Source of the DNA: Halictus rubicundus | Lineage: Eukaryota; Arthropoda; Insecta; Hymenoptera; Halictidae | NCBI RefSeq assembly: GCF_050948215.1 | Contig: NC_135158.1 | Location: 9,533,822-9,597,821, forward strand | Length of the DNA stretch: 64,000 nucleotides | Direction of reading: 5' to 3' | Part shown: piece after piece, positions 12,051 through 24,850 of the stretch | Numbering within the stretch: the stretch's first letter is position 1 | Layout of the letters: each line of letters starts with the position of its first letter | Position numbers and translations under genes: made by a program | Notes under the pieces: model-generated | Seen by the model: only the letters and a program-made list of their open reading frames with translations | Databases searched by the model: none | Told to the model about the DNA's origin: nothing

Positions 12051-15000
12051 GCATTAACCAAGTGTTCAAACACTTTTCGGATCCACAAATGTGATTGTTA
12101 GTCCGTATTTTTTGGACTTGGCTATGCAACACTATCATTCAAATACACAAAGAGCATGCTATTTACCAAACAGATTAGGCGGTAAGCTTAGGATAATCGG
12201 CGTCAGCGTCCAAAGAAGCTGGAACCGCTCGGTACGCGTCGTCGGCCGCGGCGTTTTTCTCGCAACAATGTTACCCGATCCTGTCATTAATTTAATAATG
12301 ATAATGACAGTGTAACTCGAGAGAAAGGGAAAGAGGAAAGACACGAGAGGATCCGAGACACGGGGCGTCCAAGATGGCGGAAAGAAACCGGGACAAGCAA
12401 CCACGTAGGGCCGCGCGGCTGTTAAACACACATTTTAGGTGGCCCAGGCCGCGGTGCCCGTTTCACCGTGCTTTAGTGGAAGTTAAACCGATGATTATGT
12501 TGTCAGGGCCGGCGGGTGGAGAGAGAGAGAGAGAGAGAAAGGGAGAGAGAGAGAATAGTGATCGCTCACCGGTCGTTCACGCACACTATACGCGCTCGGG
12601 AACACGCGCGCGGATCCGCTCTCCGGAGAAGATAACGCGCGTTTCTGCGTGAAGCCTACGCTCTCGAGGCAAATTGCGAAACGCCTCGGCGTCTACGTGC
12701 TCGTAATCGATTCCCCGATCGATGGATCGAGCTTTCTTCCGATGCCTCTCGCCCTTTCTTTTTTATTTTTCTCGATGAAACTGCGGAAGATCTCGCCGAC
12801 GACGCGAAAATTGACGAATAATCGACGCGAATTGATGCCTCGCGCTGGACTCACTTCGGCGAGAACGGTGCACACTGTGGGTTTTCTGCGATCGTGAGAT
12901 TAACTTCGGCCGGCATCGTCTGCTCGATGCACCATGCCCTTTGCACGCCACATTTTTCCCTCTCTTCTTCTCGATTTTATACAATTTTTTCATTTTTATG
13001 CGGCCCCGCGCGTTTTCGAGCACTGATTCTCGCTGGTATAGATCTTTTCGGAACTTGGGAACACGGCAAAGCCGTGTCGTCCTCTTTCTTCGTTCTCCCG
13101 GGTTGTGTAAGCAGATTGGTCACACCCTGTCTACAAGAGAATTGTGAATGGCTTTAGGTAACAACCAGGAGAAGAACGAAGGTATCGAATCGTTAACGGG
13201 ACGAGGGTTCAAAGACACCGGACCAAGATCGAAGCGTCCGCGCACGCAGCTACCGAGAAACGTGAAAAACGCGGCTGGTTGCGTGTCTCGTTGGAAACGG
13301 TACCGTCTGCTGGACGCGCCGTCAAGATTAAGTGGCGCAGAAACGACGTCGCCGCGGACCCAATATTAATATCGATAATGGTATCATTTACTCGGCCCGA
13401 TGCGGGATCATTTAACCCCAGTGGGCCGGCTCTCGCCAACGGGCAAACGGGCCGACGGAGGACGACGGCAACGGCGGATCTACGAAGAGAGAGAGAGAGA
13501 GTCTACAATGATCTACGGAGCGTAATGGCCCGCCGATAACGGCGCCCCTCTTGTTCGACCGTTTCTTCGTCGCGCGATCCTCTTCGAACGGCGGATCGGG
13601 AACAGAAAGAGTCAAGCGAAACGGGTGGGGGGAAAAAAGAGGAGAAGATGAACGTCAGGGAGCAGAGTCAATTACCAGGGACAATTTGCGTCCCGATAAG
13701 TGCGCCAGCTTTATCCCCGTTTCTCCGACTCGTCGCACAGGGTACTGGTAATGAAATAACCGTTCAACGCCAATTATCCCGTCGTAGATAACGAGCGAAC
13801 GACAGTCCGACGACTCGGGACGATCGCACAGGAGGGTTAAATAATGATAAGGTGAACGGCGATCGGACGGCAGGCCCCGATCGTGATCGAGAATCTTTTC
13901 AGCTCTTTAGAGGACGCTTGTCGAGCGGATCCCTTCACGGTGACGAGCTTTTCCGTTGCAGTTTTCGTCTCGCGATGCAACGACTATCTACCAGCTTACC
14001 TCGTGTAGCGTTCCTTCTTAAAAATATCTCTTTGGTAAGCACGCGAAGCCAGCTGTCCCAGATTTCTACATCGGGACCTTTTCTTCTCTTCTGTTATCTT
14101 CTTGCACTGGCCTCGAGCATGGAACTGTTTTCGAGAGAATGAGCAAGTAAAATGTAATTACAGAATCATCACGGTATTAAAGTAGTGAAGGCGTGAGTGG
14201 GTCAATGAAAAGGTAAATTGTTACGCTATGTTCGACCTGTTAAAATCGTTTACGGGGAAAATACATTTCTGTTGCTTGCAACTGCCTCGGAACGTTTTTA
14301 CTTTGTATAGAAATGCACAGTCTAAACTTTGACGGAAAATGCACCGAGTACGATGTACAGGGTGTATAAAAATTATATGTCACGACCACCATAGCGTGAT
14401 TCTACACCTCTGGATCGGTGGAAATCCGTTTAAAAAATGCACCGCAAAATTCACCTTGACCTTGGAAATCAAGGTCAAAGTGTCGAAAAATTTTCTTTTA
14501 TTGCATCGTATAGTACTCATCACTCCTTAAGTTTCGAGGTCAAAATGAATTTTGCGGTGTATTTTTTTCACAGATCTCCACCGATCCGGAGGTGTAGAAT
14601 CACGCTATGGTGGTCGTGACATATAATTTTTATACACCCTGTACCGTAGACGAAGATTTAAACAAGAATTTGATTTGGAGGTCGGCGCAACTATGCGTGA
14701 AAATCAATTCCAGTGGATGGAGAGGGTAACGACGCGACGTTGTCAAATTACACGACGTTACGAGGAAATTGATAGTCTAATTATGGCCGGTAGGCCGGTA
14801 GCTAAACAACCAATTTGCCGGTGCGGACCGATCGACCGAGGACCCTTTCGATTAGGATTCAGGCCGCGGCGTTAATTTCGCCGGGGTCCGTCGATCGGCA
14901 GACGTGCTCTTTACACTGCCGATAATGACAACCGGTGCCAAAAATCAACTGTTTAATATTAATGGGCCGATTAGATTAATCAAACAGCGGCCAAACAGAG

Positions 15001-15923
15001 AGGCCAACGTCCACGCGCAAGCACCGCCGCGCCGCTCCGCAGCTCATAAATAATACATCTCGAGGTGGTCCAGGGTTGCATTCGAGCTGCTCACTGTACG
15101 CAGTTTGCATTCGATTGACTCCCGAGATGCTGAAGAATGTCTCTGCTGTGTGAACAAGAAAATTGCAGAGCGTGAAACAAATGTTGCAAATTTTTCACTG
15201 GAATGATCAAAGTCTATTTTGAATTTACTGTTCGTAATACCATCGTCGCAGATATGTGACGTCCACAATCTCGCGGTTCACTTAAAGATAATCGAATTAA
15301 CTTTATACACTTTGTTGTCTAAACTCCATAGCACACGGCATTATATTCTAATATTATAATATAATATATAATACTATGATATTTCTTCTGCTAAATTGTT
15401 TCAATATTTCATAAGGGTGGCGTGTTGCATTTAATTCAATACCAAGCTAAATTCTTATACTAAATCATAAGCTCTGGATCTGAATGATATTTAGGACATG
15501 TCCGAGGCCGGGTCCGACTCAAGATAGGGTTCCATCTAGATTATGCCAGAAATAAACGTACATTTTGCGTAGACTTCACTTACACGTCAGTTTGAATCAT
15601 ATCTAACTTGCATTTAGTTCATCTAGATTTCATCAGTGTTTAAACATTGGTCATGCTACATGCTACACGTAGATTGCTGGTCAAGATGTGGATCAGGCTT
15701 AGGTTTGGTACAACTATTCTGTCCTACATCAATGCCACACCAGGTAGCTGCCCACTCTGCTTCAACAGCTTCAGTTCTAATCCTGTAGCAATCGAATCAA
15801 GCATGTGCAACTATCTTGATCGTCGAAGTGTTTTTATAATGACCGACTCCAACCTGATTTAACGTTTTGCGCGAAATCTGCAAATACGCATGTGCTCCGA
15901 CACTCATGCATGAGAAGTAGGTT
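12051..15923. other. Intergenic apart from the MITE at 14356
   Basis: 12350-13900 is GC-rich with many overlapping frames on both strands and no recognisable product. 14880-15000 carries several ATTA cores, including GATTAATC at 14974-14981. 15270-15640 is AT-rich with no structure beyond a short ATTATAAT palindrome near 15350. Confidence 0.55.
14356..14643. mobile_element. 288-bp palindromic MITE with CAGGGTGTATA ends and TA target duplication
   Basis: The left end TA-CAGGGTGTATAAAAA is mirrored by the right end ending TATACACCCTG-TA. The arms are near-identical for about 107 bp each, so the element is almost a complete palindrome. There is no coding capacity. The tip CAGGGTG and internal CAAGGTCA motifs are shared with the 38266-39158 element, suggesting related families moved by the same kind of transposase. 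Confidence 0.85.
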
Positions 15924-17095
15924 GCACGAAGTTGAGGGAAGTTTGAATAAATAATTACTCCAGAATTATAGAACGACATGATGTATGCTTGAAAGAACCC
16001 GAGCCCAAAAGATATTTATGGGAAATCCACAAATAAGCAAGTACCCTCGAACTCATAGACGAGGGTGTAAGTTGCGCGAGGTTGGAGGAAGATTGATGAT
16101 CCTCCACGACGGAAATGAATAACTTCAAGATAACAAGCCAGCATAATGTCCTATTACGAACATCCAATTATATAAATAATGTCCTATTGCATAAATCCAC
16201 GAATGAAACTAAATCCGAAAGACGTTCGTACAGAATTCACCAATACACCTAGATACTTATGAGAGGTGTAGGTTGCACGAGGTTGCAAGAAGTTTGATGC
16301 TGCCTCACAAGGAAAAAGGATCTTGTCAAGATTATAGTACAACCTGAAGCACTCACAAAAGAACATAAATCCGAAAGCTATTTACAAAAAAACTGCAAAC
16401 AAGCCAGCGTCCAGATGCTCGTGTAGGTTGCACGAGGTTGGAGCAAGTTTGATGGTGTTGCGCGAGGAAAAAGGATGTCAGCAAGATTATAGGACATGCT
16501 AAAAAAGAAGACTAAATTGAAAAGATATTAATGAAAAACCGTCAACTAAGCAAGAGTCCCAAATCATGAGGGTTGAAAGTAGCACGAGGTTGGAGCAAGT
16601 TTGATGGTGTTTCGCGTAGAAAAAGTATGTCAGCAAGATTATAGGACATGCTGAAAAAGGAGCCTAAATTGAAAAGATATTAATGAAAAACCGTCAACTA
16701 AGCAAGAGTTCCAAATCATGAGGGTTGAAAGTAGCACGAGGTTGGAGCAAGTTTGATGGTGTTTCGCGAGGAAAAAGGATGTCAGCAAGATTATAGGACA
16801 TGCTAAAAAAGAAGCCTAAATTGAAAAGATATTAATGAAAAATCCGCAACCAAGCAAGAGTCCCAAATCATGAGGGTTGAAGGTAGCACGAGGTTGGAGC
16901 AAGTTTGATGGTGTTTCGCGAGGAAAAAGTATGTTAGCAAGATTATAGGACATGCTAAAAAAGGTGCTTAAATTGAAAAGATATTAATGAAAAATCCGCA
17001 ACCAAGCAAATGTCCGAAATCATGAGGGATGAAGGTTGCACGCGGTTTGAGGAAGGTTGACGGTTCTCCGCAAGGTGAAGAAGCAAGTATAGCGA
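15924..17095. repeat. Tandem array with ~152-bp period
   Basis: The landmark GCACGAGGTTGGAGCAAG recurs (with variants) at 15924, 16074, 16275, 16430, 16582, 16734, 16886 and 17038. The last four intervals are exactly 152 bp and nearly identical; the earlier ones are 150-201 bp and more diverged. This points to recent homogenisation at the right-hand side of an older array. Short open frames across it are only periodic artefacts. Confidence 0.85.
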
Positions 17096-17823
17096 ACGAA
17101 GCTCGCAGCTGAGAGCCCCTGATTGCACGGAGGGCACATGACGACTCTATCAAGCCTCCGGCATCGTATGGAATACCCGTAGTGCTCGCACACATCCGCG
17201 CGCGAGCCCGCTCGGGCCCGTGCACCAGTGTCTCGGATGTTGTACGCGCGTACCGGCGTGTACCCGGCTGAAAAATATACGAGGAGATACGCGGATGGTG
17301 TTCCCTGCCACCTTACAGAATCACTCTCTCCCCGGCAGACAGCATTAGAAGCGAGAACCCGTTTATAAACAATGCGAGAGGGTGATCGCGCGTTCCTCGC
17401 GCCGCTGAAACGAGACCCCGGCTGATTTTATCGCAACCCGATGCTCCCGCAGGGTTGCCCATTCGTCGATAAATGATTTTCTGCCCTCGTCGGGGATTCC
17501 GCTGCCTCCGCCAAACAGCTTTCGATGATTCTATTCGAATCTGACGCACGAAATCGATGGAGAACGCAATATTAATTTAGACGAAACGCTGATTTCGCAC
17601 GGCGGATGCTTACTTTCCTTGTTGGATTTCGGTGAGAATAGCGTAACTTGAAAATATGTTTTCCGGACACGAAGCACGATTTATAAACAGTTAACAGTGT
17701 TCACGACATTGCTAGTATTTTTCTTTCCCAAAATGGACGGTGGTTTAATCAAAACGCTGGTTTAAACTAAGCTACTCATCCCCTAACCTAAATAGCTAAT
17801 CATTTTAACTGGCTACTAAAAAA

Positions 17824-18235
17824 TTGCAAGATGAGAAATCGACTGAGAACCTTTCTGAAGCAGTTGGTAATTTTTTCAAGCCTAATTAAGAAGGTATTTT
17901 TATTAAAACAAGGATATGGTCACCCCTGGGTTTCGAAATCTCAATTCTCCTATTCGTCTGCCGGCTCCGTTAATAAATATTCATTGCGTGCAATACATTG
18001 TTGCAGTAATTGCAAGACGAGAAATCGGCCGAGACGCTTTTCTGATAAGCAGTTAATTTGTTTAAAGCCTAATTAAGAAGGTATTTCTCCTACAAGAATG
18101 ACATAGCCACCCCTCGGTTTCGAAATCTCAATTCTCCTATTCGTCAGCGTTAATAAATATTCATTGCGTACAATACATTGTTGCAGTAATTGCAAGATGA
18201 GGAATCGGCCCAAGACCTGTTCGGAACGAGTCAGA
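17824..18235. repeat. Tandem repeat, ~180-186-bp period, about 2.3 copies
   Basis: TTGCAAGATGAGAAATCG recurs with changes at 17824, 18010 and 18190. Between them GCCTAATTAAGAAGGTATTT and CGAAATCTCAATTCTCCTAT are also repeated in order. The copies are clearly diverged. Confidence 0.8.
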
Positions 18236-21200
18236 ACAGAAAAAGAATACCACCCCTTGGCGTCTTCCGCCCGGAATCAGCGTTCCCTCCGACAATTAAA
18301 TCCTCGGCGGAACTTATCGCGGTTTAATCAGTTTTCTCTCCCGTCGACACAGTGCAAAGGCGATAAGTCATCGAGAGGAAAAGGATACGCGGTGAGGGGC
18401 GGGGGGAGGGGTGAAGGGTGGATGGGCGATAAATCGTCGGCCGGATAATAAAACAACCGGGCGATTTTGCATAAAATTCAGCCCCGGTTTTCGGGAAGGA
18501 AGCGAGGCCGAGCGGCGCGTAACGAGATGCGGCCAATTATCGTACCGATAGATCGGTACACCGGGGAGACAATTATTTATAACAGCTTGTCTTACACGCG
18601 TCCGGCGAGATAACGACGGGACCCGCGGTAATTGTCCTTTGTCTAATTACCGTCCGATCGGCCTGTTGACTAATTGTTTCATCGGACGAGAATAATGGGC
18701 CGACGACACGCGCGGACGTTCCGAAGACGATTGTCCCTCGGGCGCATCTTCTTTGGCTGTGATGCACCTTTGATCATTATACCACAATCTTCTATGCAAT
18801 TATGGAGCACGTGCCTCTGCGAAAATAGTATGCGGGTGATCATGCAAATGCACGTTTCCGTTAGGTTCAATTATTGAAATAGTCCTAAAACGCTGTTTTC
18901 TTCATTGCTGTGCTGGGAGAATGAAAGATGAAATAAAATGTGATTTAATTGTGTGATTAGTACAATTTAGGAGATTTGTGTGCTATATTACAAATCTATA
19001 AGAAACTGTTCAACAACAATGAGATAATGTAGTAAAAGTACAATAAGATACCCGAGTAAAATACCCATTCACAATAAATAAAATACAATTACATTTCACA
19101 CGAAAATATGGGGCAACAAGCCTCCGCGATTTTCAGTTCTCTGATTGGTGCCTGCATTCCCGGAAAATGTAAAAGAGCAATATCGTTTAGCAATATCTCC
19201 CAGTAAAGATTAATTACATACAATCAGTTTGTTCAACAGCCGAGAGAAAAGTAAGATTCGGAATGGGTCTGGACACGCGATCAGGAATTAAAGAAACCAA
19301 TTAAGATCTTTTTGTGTTTGCGCGCGTTTGATCTGTTGCGGATCGATGAATTAAGAGACGCCGAAACAAAATCGACAGATTTTCGACGGATCGATAATTG
19401 ATGCATTAATAACGGCCGGGCACGGCCGAGTCATTATTAATGGTAATTAGGCCGATATAGGAATTGATTGCAGCGGCGCGACGCGTTGCGCAGCTGGACG
19501 CAGCTAAATAATACATCGCGAGCTCGTGGCCAATGACGCGTGACAAACCCTCATTACAATGTAACGGTTGTGGCCGATCACCGTGCAAACGGTGCCCTGC
19601 ATTCGCCTCGTTGCACTTTATCTCCCACACGCGCGCACAATTTTCTTCCGCCGCTAGATGTAAGCCGATTTCGCTCGGGTTTTCTTCAAATGCAAACGCA
19701 CACCGGCGCAAACACGAGATTCGAAAAAACTGGGAAAAAATCGTGATTTTTAGTTCTCGATTGATCCCTTGTTGCAGTTCTGTTGGGACTCTGTAATAAT
19801 CGTAAACGTCCGCGTATCGTATCATTAGATTGCAAATGCTCATGCAAATTTGCTTGGTTCTGGAAAATTTCAAAAGAGCGAGGCTAAACGCATTCTATTT
19901 ACTCTAATAATAGCCTCAACAGGTGAATGATAGGATAAAGTGTATTAGCTCTGAATTGAATTATAGTAAACTTTGTGTTTTAGCGTCTGTCTTTAAATTT
20001 GCATGTATGAAGAAGCTAGGGTTAAACATTTTCAGAAGGCTCTTGCAGATGGAGTAGAAAATAATGAACAAATATGGAATGATATACTAGGTATGGACTA
20101 ATGCCATTTTTAAAGATCATACAAATGAGTGTTTGGTTGACTATTTAATACGACTGACAACAAAATAATGTAATTATTTCTTTTTACTATTTCACTGTGG
20201 CCCCACTTGTGAAATTTGACTATAATTTCGATTTTGAAAATTATCCATACGTTAGAACTACAAAACTGCTCTTACGAAGTTTTACTTCTTAACATTAATC
20301 TCGTAAGGCTTTCAAAAATCAAAATGGCACTCTATACTTAACTAGCTCCCTGCACAACGAACTTTAATTACGCTATGCAGAAGTTTACCATTGTCCCAAA
20401 AAGTTAAAAACAAAAATCTATCGTTGGCCGCGACTCCCTGCCAGAGAAATAGAAAATACTGCATATTCATGGTCGCGACGGCTATAATCTCACCCCATCG
20501 CGCGAAATCACGTAAACAACGAAACCGTTCGCTGGCATCGAGCATGCACAAGCCCGTCGAATAAATTTCGAAAACTGACAGGCGACGAGGCCGAATAAAA
20601 AAAAAGGGAAAAAAACGAAATGGAAGAAACTGATAGACGAGCGATATTTTTCCCACGAGTGGATAAAAACGACACATATTTGCGAAAGATTTATACGATC
20701 GGGTTTTATCCGATTTTTTCTCTGTTGTACACGGCGTTACCCCTTCGCCACCCTACGTGCTCCTATGGTGTCCAGCACGGACGTGTCAATCGCCGGGGAA
20801 CGCGGTCCACGATTGGATAACCACTCGGTGGCATCTGTGTATCGAGCTTCGATTATTGGTTCACCACGGGGTTGGTGGGCGAGGCATTTCCCCTGGCCGG
20901 CGCGGCTCGGCTCGGCTCGGCTCCGCTCCACTCCGCTCCGCGTTTCCTCTTCTTCCTGTTCGGGTCCTCCGGGCTGCTCGGAGGCTGCACAGGACCAAAA
21001 CGAGCTCCCAATTAACCAACAATCCGAAACAATTTGGTCCGGCAGATCGTATCTGCGCTTTCAGCGGACCGGACGGCTGCGGCCGAGACCCTTAAGCTGC
21101 GTTCACACGACGCGCCACCGGCGAAATTAGCTTGATACCCGGACAAGACTATTTTTATCGAAATCAGCTAATTGTTTGGATCGATCGGTGATGACTGGAC

Positions 21201-22450
21201 AGCGGATCTGAATTTGCAACAAACCGGTGTGAAATTATTTTCTTTCTTCAATTTTCAAGAGTTTAGAAAATTCTAGAGACGATTTAACTCGTAGCGGGTA
21301 TTTTCGACAAAAATCGCGTCGAATACGAGAGAATTTGTTGATTTAAATTGTGAAAGATAAACGGATGAATTATGTTAGGATATTCCATGCAACCACTTAC
21401 GCGGAGCCTGTGAAGTGAAATGAATATAAAACTACAATTATATAAATTATTATGTACACGCCTATCTTTAATATGATTAATGTGCATGTTTGTATTTATA
21501 GTTATACCCCAGATAATATTTACAGGGTGTCATAATTCATTCGGTGAAAAGTACGAAACCGGTACCCGACGATGAAAACACGAATTTTTCTCGTACGTGA
21601 CCATGATCGATTTCGTTCTTGCTGTAGAATTAGCGAGCGCAATATCGTCAATCTTCCGCGTAACAAGGACGAACGAGGAAGAGATTCCAGTGGGTGGAGG
21701 CGCCCACTTACTTCTGTGCAGTTCGACTAGACGCCGATAGCCCGACGGCGTTCTCTATGCACGCTTATTACCCTAATGCCAGTACTTAACACACTGTTAC
21801 ACGCGCGGAATCGACGCTTATGTCAACGACCGACCTCCCTTGCGACGGCCATCGCGAAATCCGTGATCCTGCTTGACCTGACTGGTAGAAAAACCAAAAA
21901 AAAAACAACAAATTGTACCGTCAGATTCGAAGCCTAATGATTTGGGCACAAAGATTGAACATTGATGACTGATCAGTTTGGAAGCACCGCAGCTAAAAGC
22001 AGCGTTAAAAAGTGGCAGCACTGATTCGTATTGGCTAAAGTGTTAACAAAGGCCGAGAATTAGGACCGTGGCGAGCAACCATGACACTATATCATGAGTT
22101 GATGTCTGTGGGGGGAACGATGCCCCCGCGGACGTTCCCCTTGAGCAATCCGCCTCGTTTAAGGATCCGGTGCAACATCCTCGATTCGAGTTCCACGGAA
22201 CGATCTCGTCCCTCCGCTCGAAAGAACAGGAATTATCATAACAGTCGCTGCCAGTTCCGAATGCGAAGAGGTAACGAGAGGGTGGGGGAGCCTACAAGAG
22301 AGATAAAACCACGGACGAAGGTAACGAGAGAGGGGGGGGGACACTTTCGCTTTAGGCACCCGGTATATAGATCGTTGGTACGCGATGATGCCCCAATGGC
22401 GTGGCGTTCTCGGCAGATAATTATCACTAACCATCAGCTATTTGCGAGGA
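18236..22450. other. Intergenic, no gene seen
   Basis: GC-rich at 18280-18730 with ATTA cores (GGTAATTGTCC, CTAATTACCG, CTAATTGTTTC), then AT-rich to 20330, then GC-rich with the GGCTC pentamers at 20905. The 21520-21880 part may be an unclassified relic headed by a CAGGGTG tip. Confidence 0.55.
21522..21560. mobile_element. Possible solitary end of a CAGGGTG-type element
   Basis: TTTACAGGGTGTCAT has the same TA-CAGGGTG tip as the two better elements, but I found no matching inverted end nearby. It may be a truncated relic. The following 300 bp (to about 21880) are unlike the flanks but not identifiable. Confidence 0.3.
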
Positions 22451-23443
22451 ATGGCTGATAATTGCTACGTTGTTCGGCCTCTACCGACCGATAACCCGCC
22501 TAGGACTCCTTTTAGACGAGCTCTCGGCTCCTCTCTCGCAGTCATTGCAACCTCTCCTCTGCCCCCCTCTTCACAGTTCTTCCCCCTCCCCTCCTCCTCC
22601 ACCTCCTCCTCCTCCTCCTCCTCCTCGTCTTCTGCCCCTCGAAACCCCCATCGTTTTCTTCTTTTTACGATCGACTCCTCAGTCCCTTTTCCATCGCGTC
22701 CGTCTTCTTCTTCTTCTGCGCCTCTTCTTGTTACAGGGAAAATTCTACCTTGTTGTTTTAACTCTCGACACTTTTTTACCGACGGGCTTATTACGTGCCG
22801 AACATTTATTTGTCTCAATTGGGAAGCACAACTCGATACGGCCGCTATTAACGCTGCACGACGATTTACTGAAACTTTGTTGGGCTGCTTTAAAGGCTAC
22901 CATCTTACTTGTCAATTTTCATTTTTATTTTACGATCGTGTAATTCGTGTAACAAAAGAATCGAGTGAATTTTATGATCAATGCTGTTTCAAGTCGAAGC
23001 TGGAACGAGGATGTATTTGTTTATTTACGTTGTTGCACGTGAACGAATTTCTTTTCTTGTATCAATCATTTTTATTGGCCAGATATGCATTGTACGAGTG
23101 CTCTTTTGTTCAAATCTTTAGTAAGGTAAAAGGTTTAAAAGGCAATCAATATATTAATCACTGCAGCGTATTTATTATACAATTCTCGGTTGCATTTTTA
23201 GAAATATTTACTAAAGACAATTTTTACGATAGAACTATGTTTCAATTTCAAAATCGTATAGAAAAGCATATACATACTACTAAAACATTTTTTGAAACCC
23301 TTTGTGCAACAAATTTAATATACGCGAATAAAATAACGTCCCTATTTTCTGATTTATTCTTCACTATTTTGCTGAGAATTGAAAATTGCGTTATAATGCA
23401 TTACACAAGATGCATTCCCACGACGTCATTTAACAATTATTAA
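22451..23443 (+). CDS. Hypothetical 330-codon open reading frame of unknown function
   Basis: I do not recognise this protein. From the first ATG the frame stays open for 330 codons to a TAA at 23441-23443. Residues about 30-80 are low complexity, rich in Ser and Pro, and come from a pyrimidine-rich DNA tract with (CTC)n. From about residue 95 to the end it is Phe/Cys/Leu-rich without a clear membrane topology, signal peptide or known domain. The second half is AT-rich, where stop codons should be frequent, so the open length is unexpected. A good splice acceptor (long pyrimidine tract, then TTACAG) ends near 22737, so the true product could be an exon starting there. It could be an orphan gene, a transposon remnant or chance. 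Confidence 0.2.
   Translation: MADNCYVVRPLPTDNPPRTPFRRALGSSLAVIATSPLPPSSQFFPLPSSSTSSSSSSSSSSAPRNPHRFLLFTIDSSVPFPSRPSSSSSAPLLVTGKILPCCFNSRHFFTDGLITCRTFICLNWEAQLDTAAINAARRFTETLLGCFKGYHLTCQFSFLFYDRVIRVTKESSEFYDQCCFKSKLERGCICLFTLLHVNEFLFLYQSFLLARYALYECSFVQIFSKVKGLKGNQYINHCSVFIIQFSVAFLEIFTKDNFYDRTMFQFQNRIEKHIHTTKTFFETLCATNLIYANKITSLFSDLFFTILLRIENCVIMHYTRCIPTTSFNNY
22540..22740 (+). repeat. Long pyrimidine-rich tract with (CTC)n
   Basis: About 200 bp are dominated by C and T on the plus strand, with pure CTC trinucleotides in 22591-22627 and TTC runs near 22710. It ends in TTGTTACAG, a plausible splice acceptor. It supplies the Ser/Pro-rich part of the 22451-23443 frame. Confidence 0.8.
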
Positions 23444-24316
23444 AATATCATACAATCCAGGTTAAATGTAAAGGAGAAAATTTTAAATAAATTTTTGGAA
23501 TCCTCTTCTACAACGGCAGCATAATAATAACGACTTCAATAATATAAATTCACAAAAAAAAAAAAAAATTGAGAAATATTAACGCAGCTTTTCGAGTACG
23601 AATATCTCAATGAACCATTTCTTTTTAAATGTAACAGATAATGATGCGAGCACTCGCAACAAATTGCACGCAGTCGATGACTGAAAAAACGATTTTCGGA
23701 TTCTATAGCCCCTGTCGACCCCGCGAACATTGAACACCCTATAGCCGAGAGACACGCAAACGTTAACGCGCGTGTACTCGCGAGCCACTGGTTGGATAAC
23801 TCTCTTATTGCCCTGTAAATCGTAATGTTACACCAGCAATTTAATAAGCCGGCCGCGTTCACTTATCCCCACTGACGAGCGTTGGCTCACATAATAATGT
23901 TAATGGTAGCGAGTATATCTTCTAGGACAGCTTGGAGAAGCCGGGCGGAGCTGAGAGTATGTGCGTGATACGCGCCTCTGTGTATGTGTTTCGCGAACGT
24001 ATATGGGTGTTTCTCTGTGTATCCGAGTCGCATGTTTCGCGATACACCCACACAGGACTATGACTGTTGCGAACTTTCCAACGAAATGGCTGTCGGAGAA
24101 ATTTCGTGGCGATTCAATTGGCAGCTCGCGATTTCCGAGACCATTTTTTAGTCCCGAGTTGAACTGGACCCATTCGCTCCTTGTTTCTACTTGATTGTTC
24201 CTTCCTGATGGTTTGTTTTCTTTTTTAATTTATTTATTAGCTTGGGTAGACGATTTGTTCATGTTTTATGAACTTCGACTTCGATTCGTACATTGCAGAA
24301 AAATTTCGTAGAAATA

Positions 24317-24532
24317 TTAACCCTTTGCGCTCGAAGCTATTTTAACTCCAATTTCTTCCGACCTAAAATATTGCCCTTCTATATATTTTTTTTTCACGTT
24401 ATACATACGAAAATGGTGCAATTTACTCGTACAATATCGAAATGTTTAGTAATTTAATAAAAAATATTTTGAATAATGATACAGCAATTTTTAGCGGCGC
24501 CTTACAGTCACCATTCCAGTGCTAAGGGTTAA
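24317..24532. mobile_element. 216-bp TTAA-flanked MITE (piggyBac-like)
   Basis: It starts TTAA-CCCTTTGCGCTCG and ends CAGTGCTAAGGG-TTAA. TTAA duplications and CCC-type tips are the signature of piggyBac-superfamily insertion. The interior is AT-rich and non-coding. A second copy lies at 26894-27118 with the same internal landmarks (TTCTTCCGACCT, ATCGAAATGTTTAG, GCGCCTTACAG/GGTGCCTTACAG). Confidence 0.8.
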
Positions 24533-24659
24533 TCTTTTTGTAGTGTTTCTCAATTTCATATTATTATTCAAACAGAACCGATTTTTCATTTAAACGTGTA
24601 CGAAGGTACTTGTTGAACTCTCACCACCTAATTTTACTCAAGGAAGTCTTCAAAAACAG

Positions 24660-24850
24660 ATATTCAAAAATAATTTTCCCACTTGTATACCCTCTAAAGA
24701 ATTCAATAAAGATTTATAAAAATGAAATTTACAAAAATGTACTGAGATTATGTTTTGAAAAAGAATATTTCTATGTAACAAAGAGGAACTTACAAAAATA
24801 ATTTTCACACGTGTACAGCACCTAAAGCATTCTGCAAAAATTCACAAAAA
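24660..24850. repeat. Degenerate AT-rich direct repeat, two copies about 128 bp apart
   Basis: CAAAAATAATTTTCCCACTT (24665) and CAAAAATAATTTTCACACGT (24793) each lead into a ...CTCTAAAG/CACCTAAAG... stretch and ATAAAAATG/ACAAAAATAC. This is an old local duplication. Confidence 0.55.
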
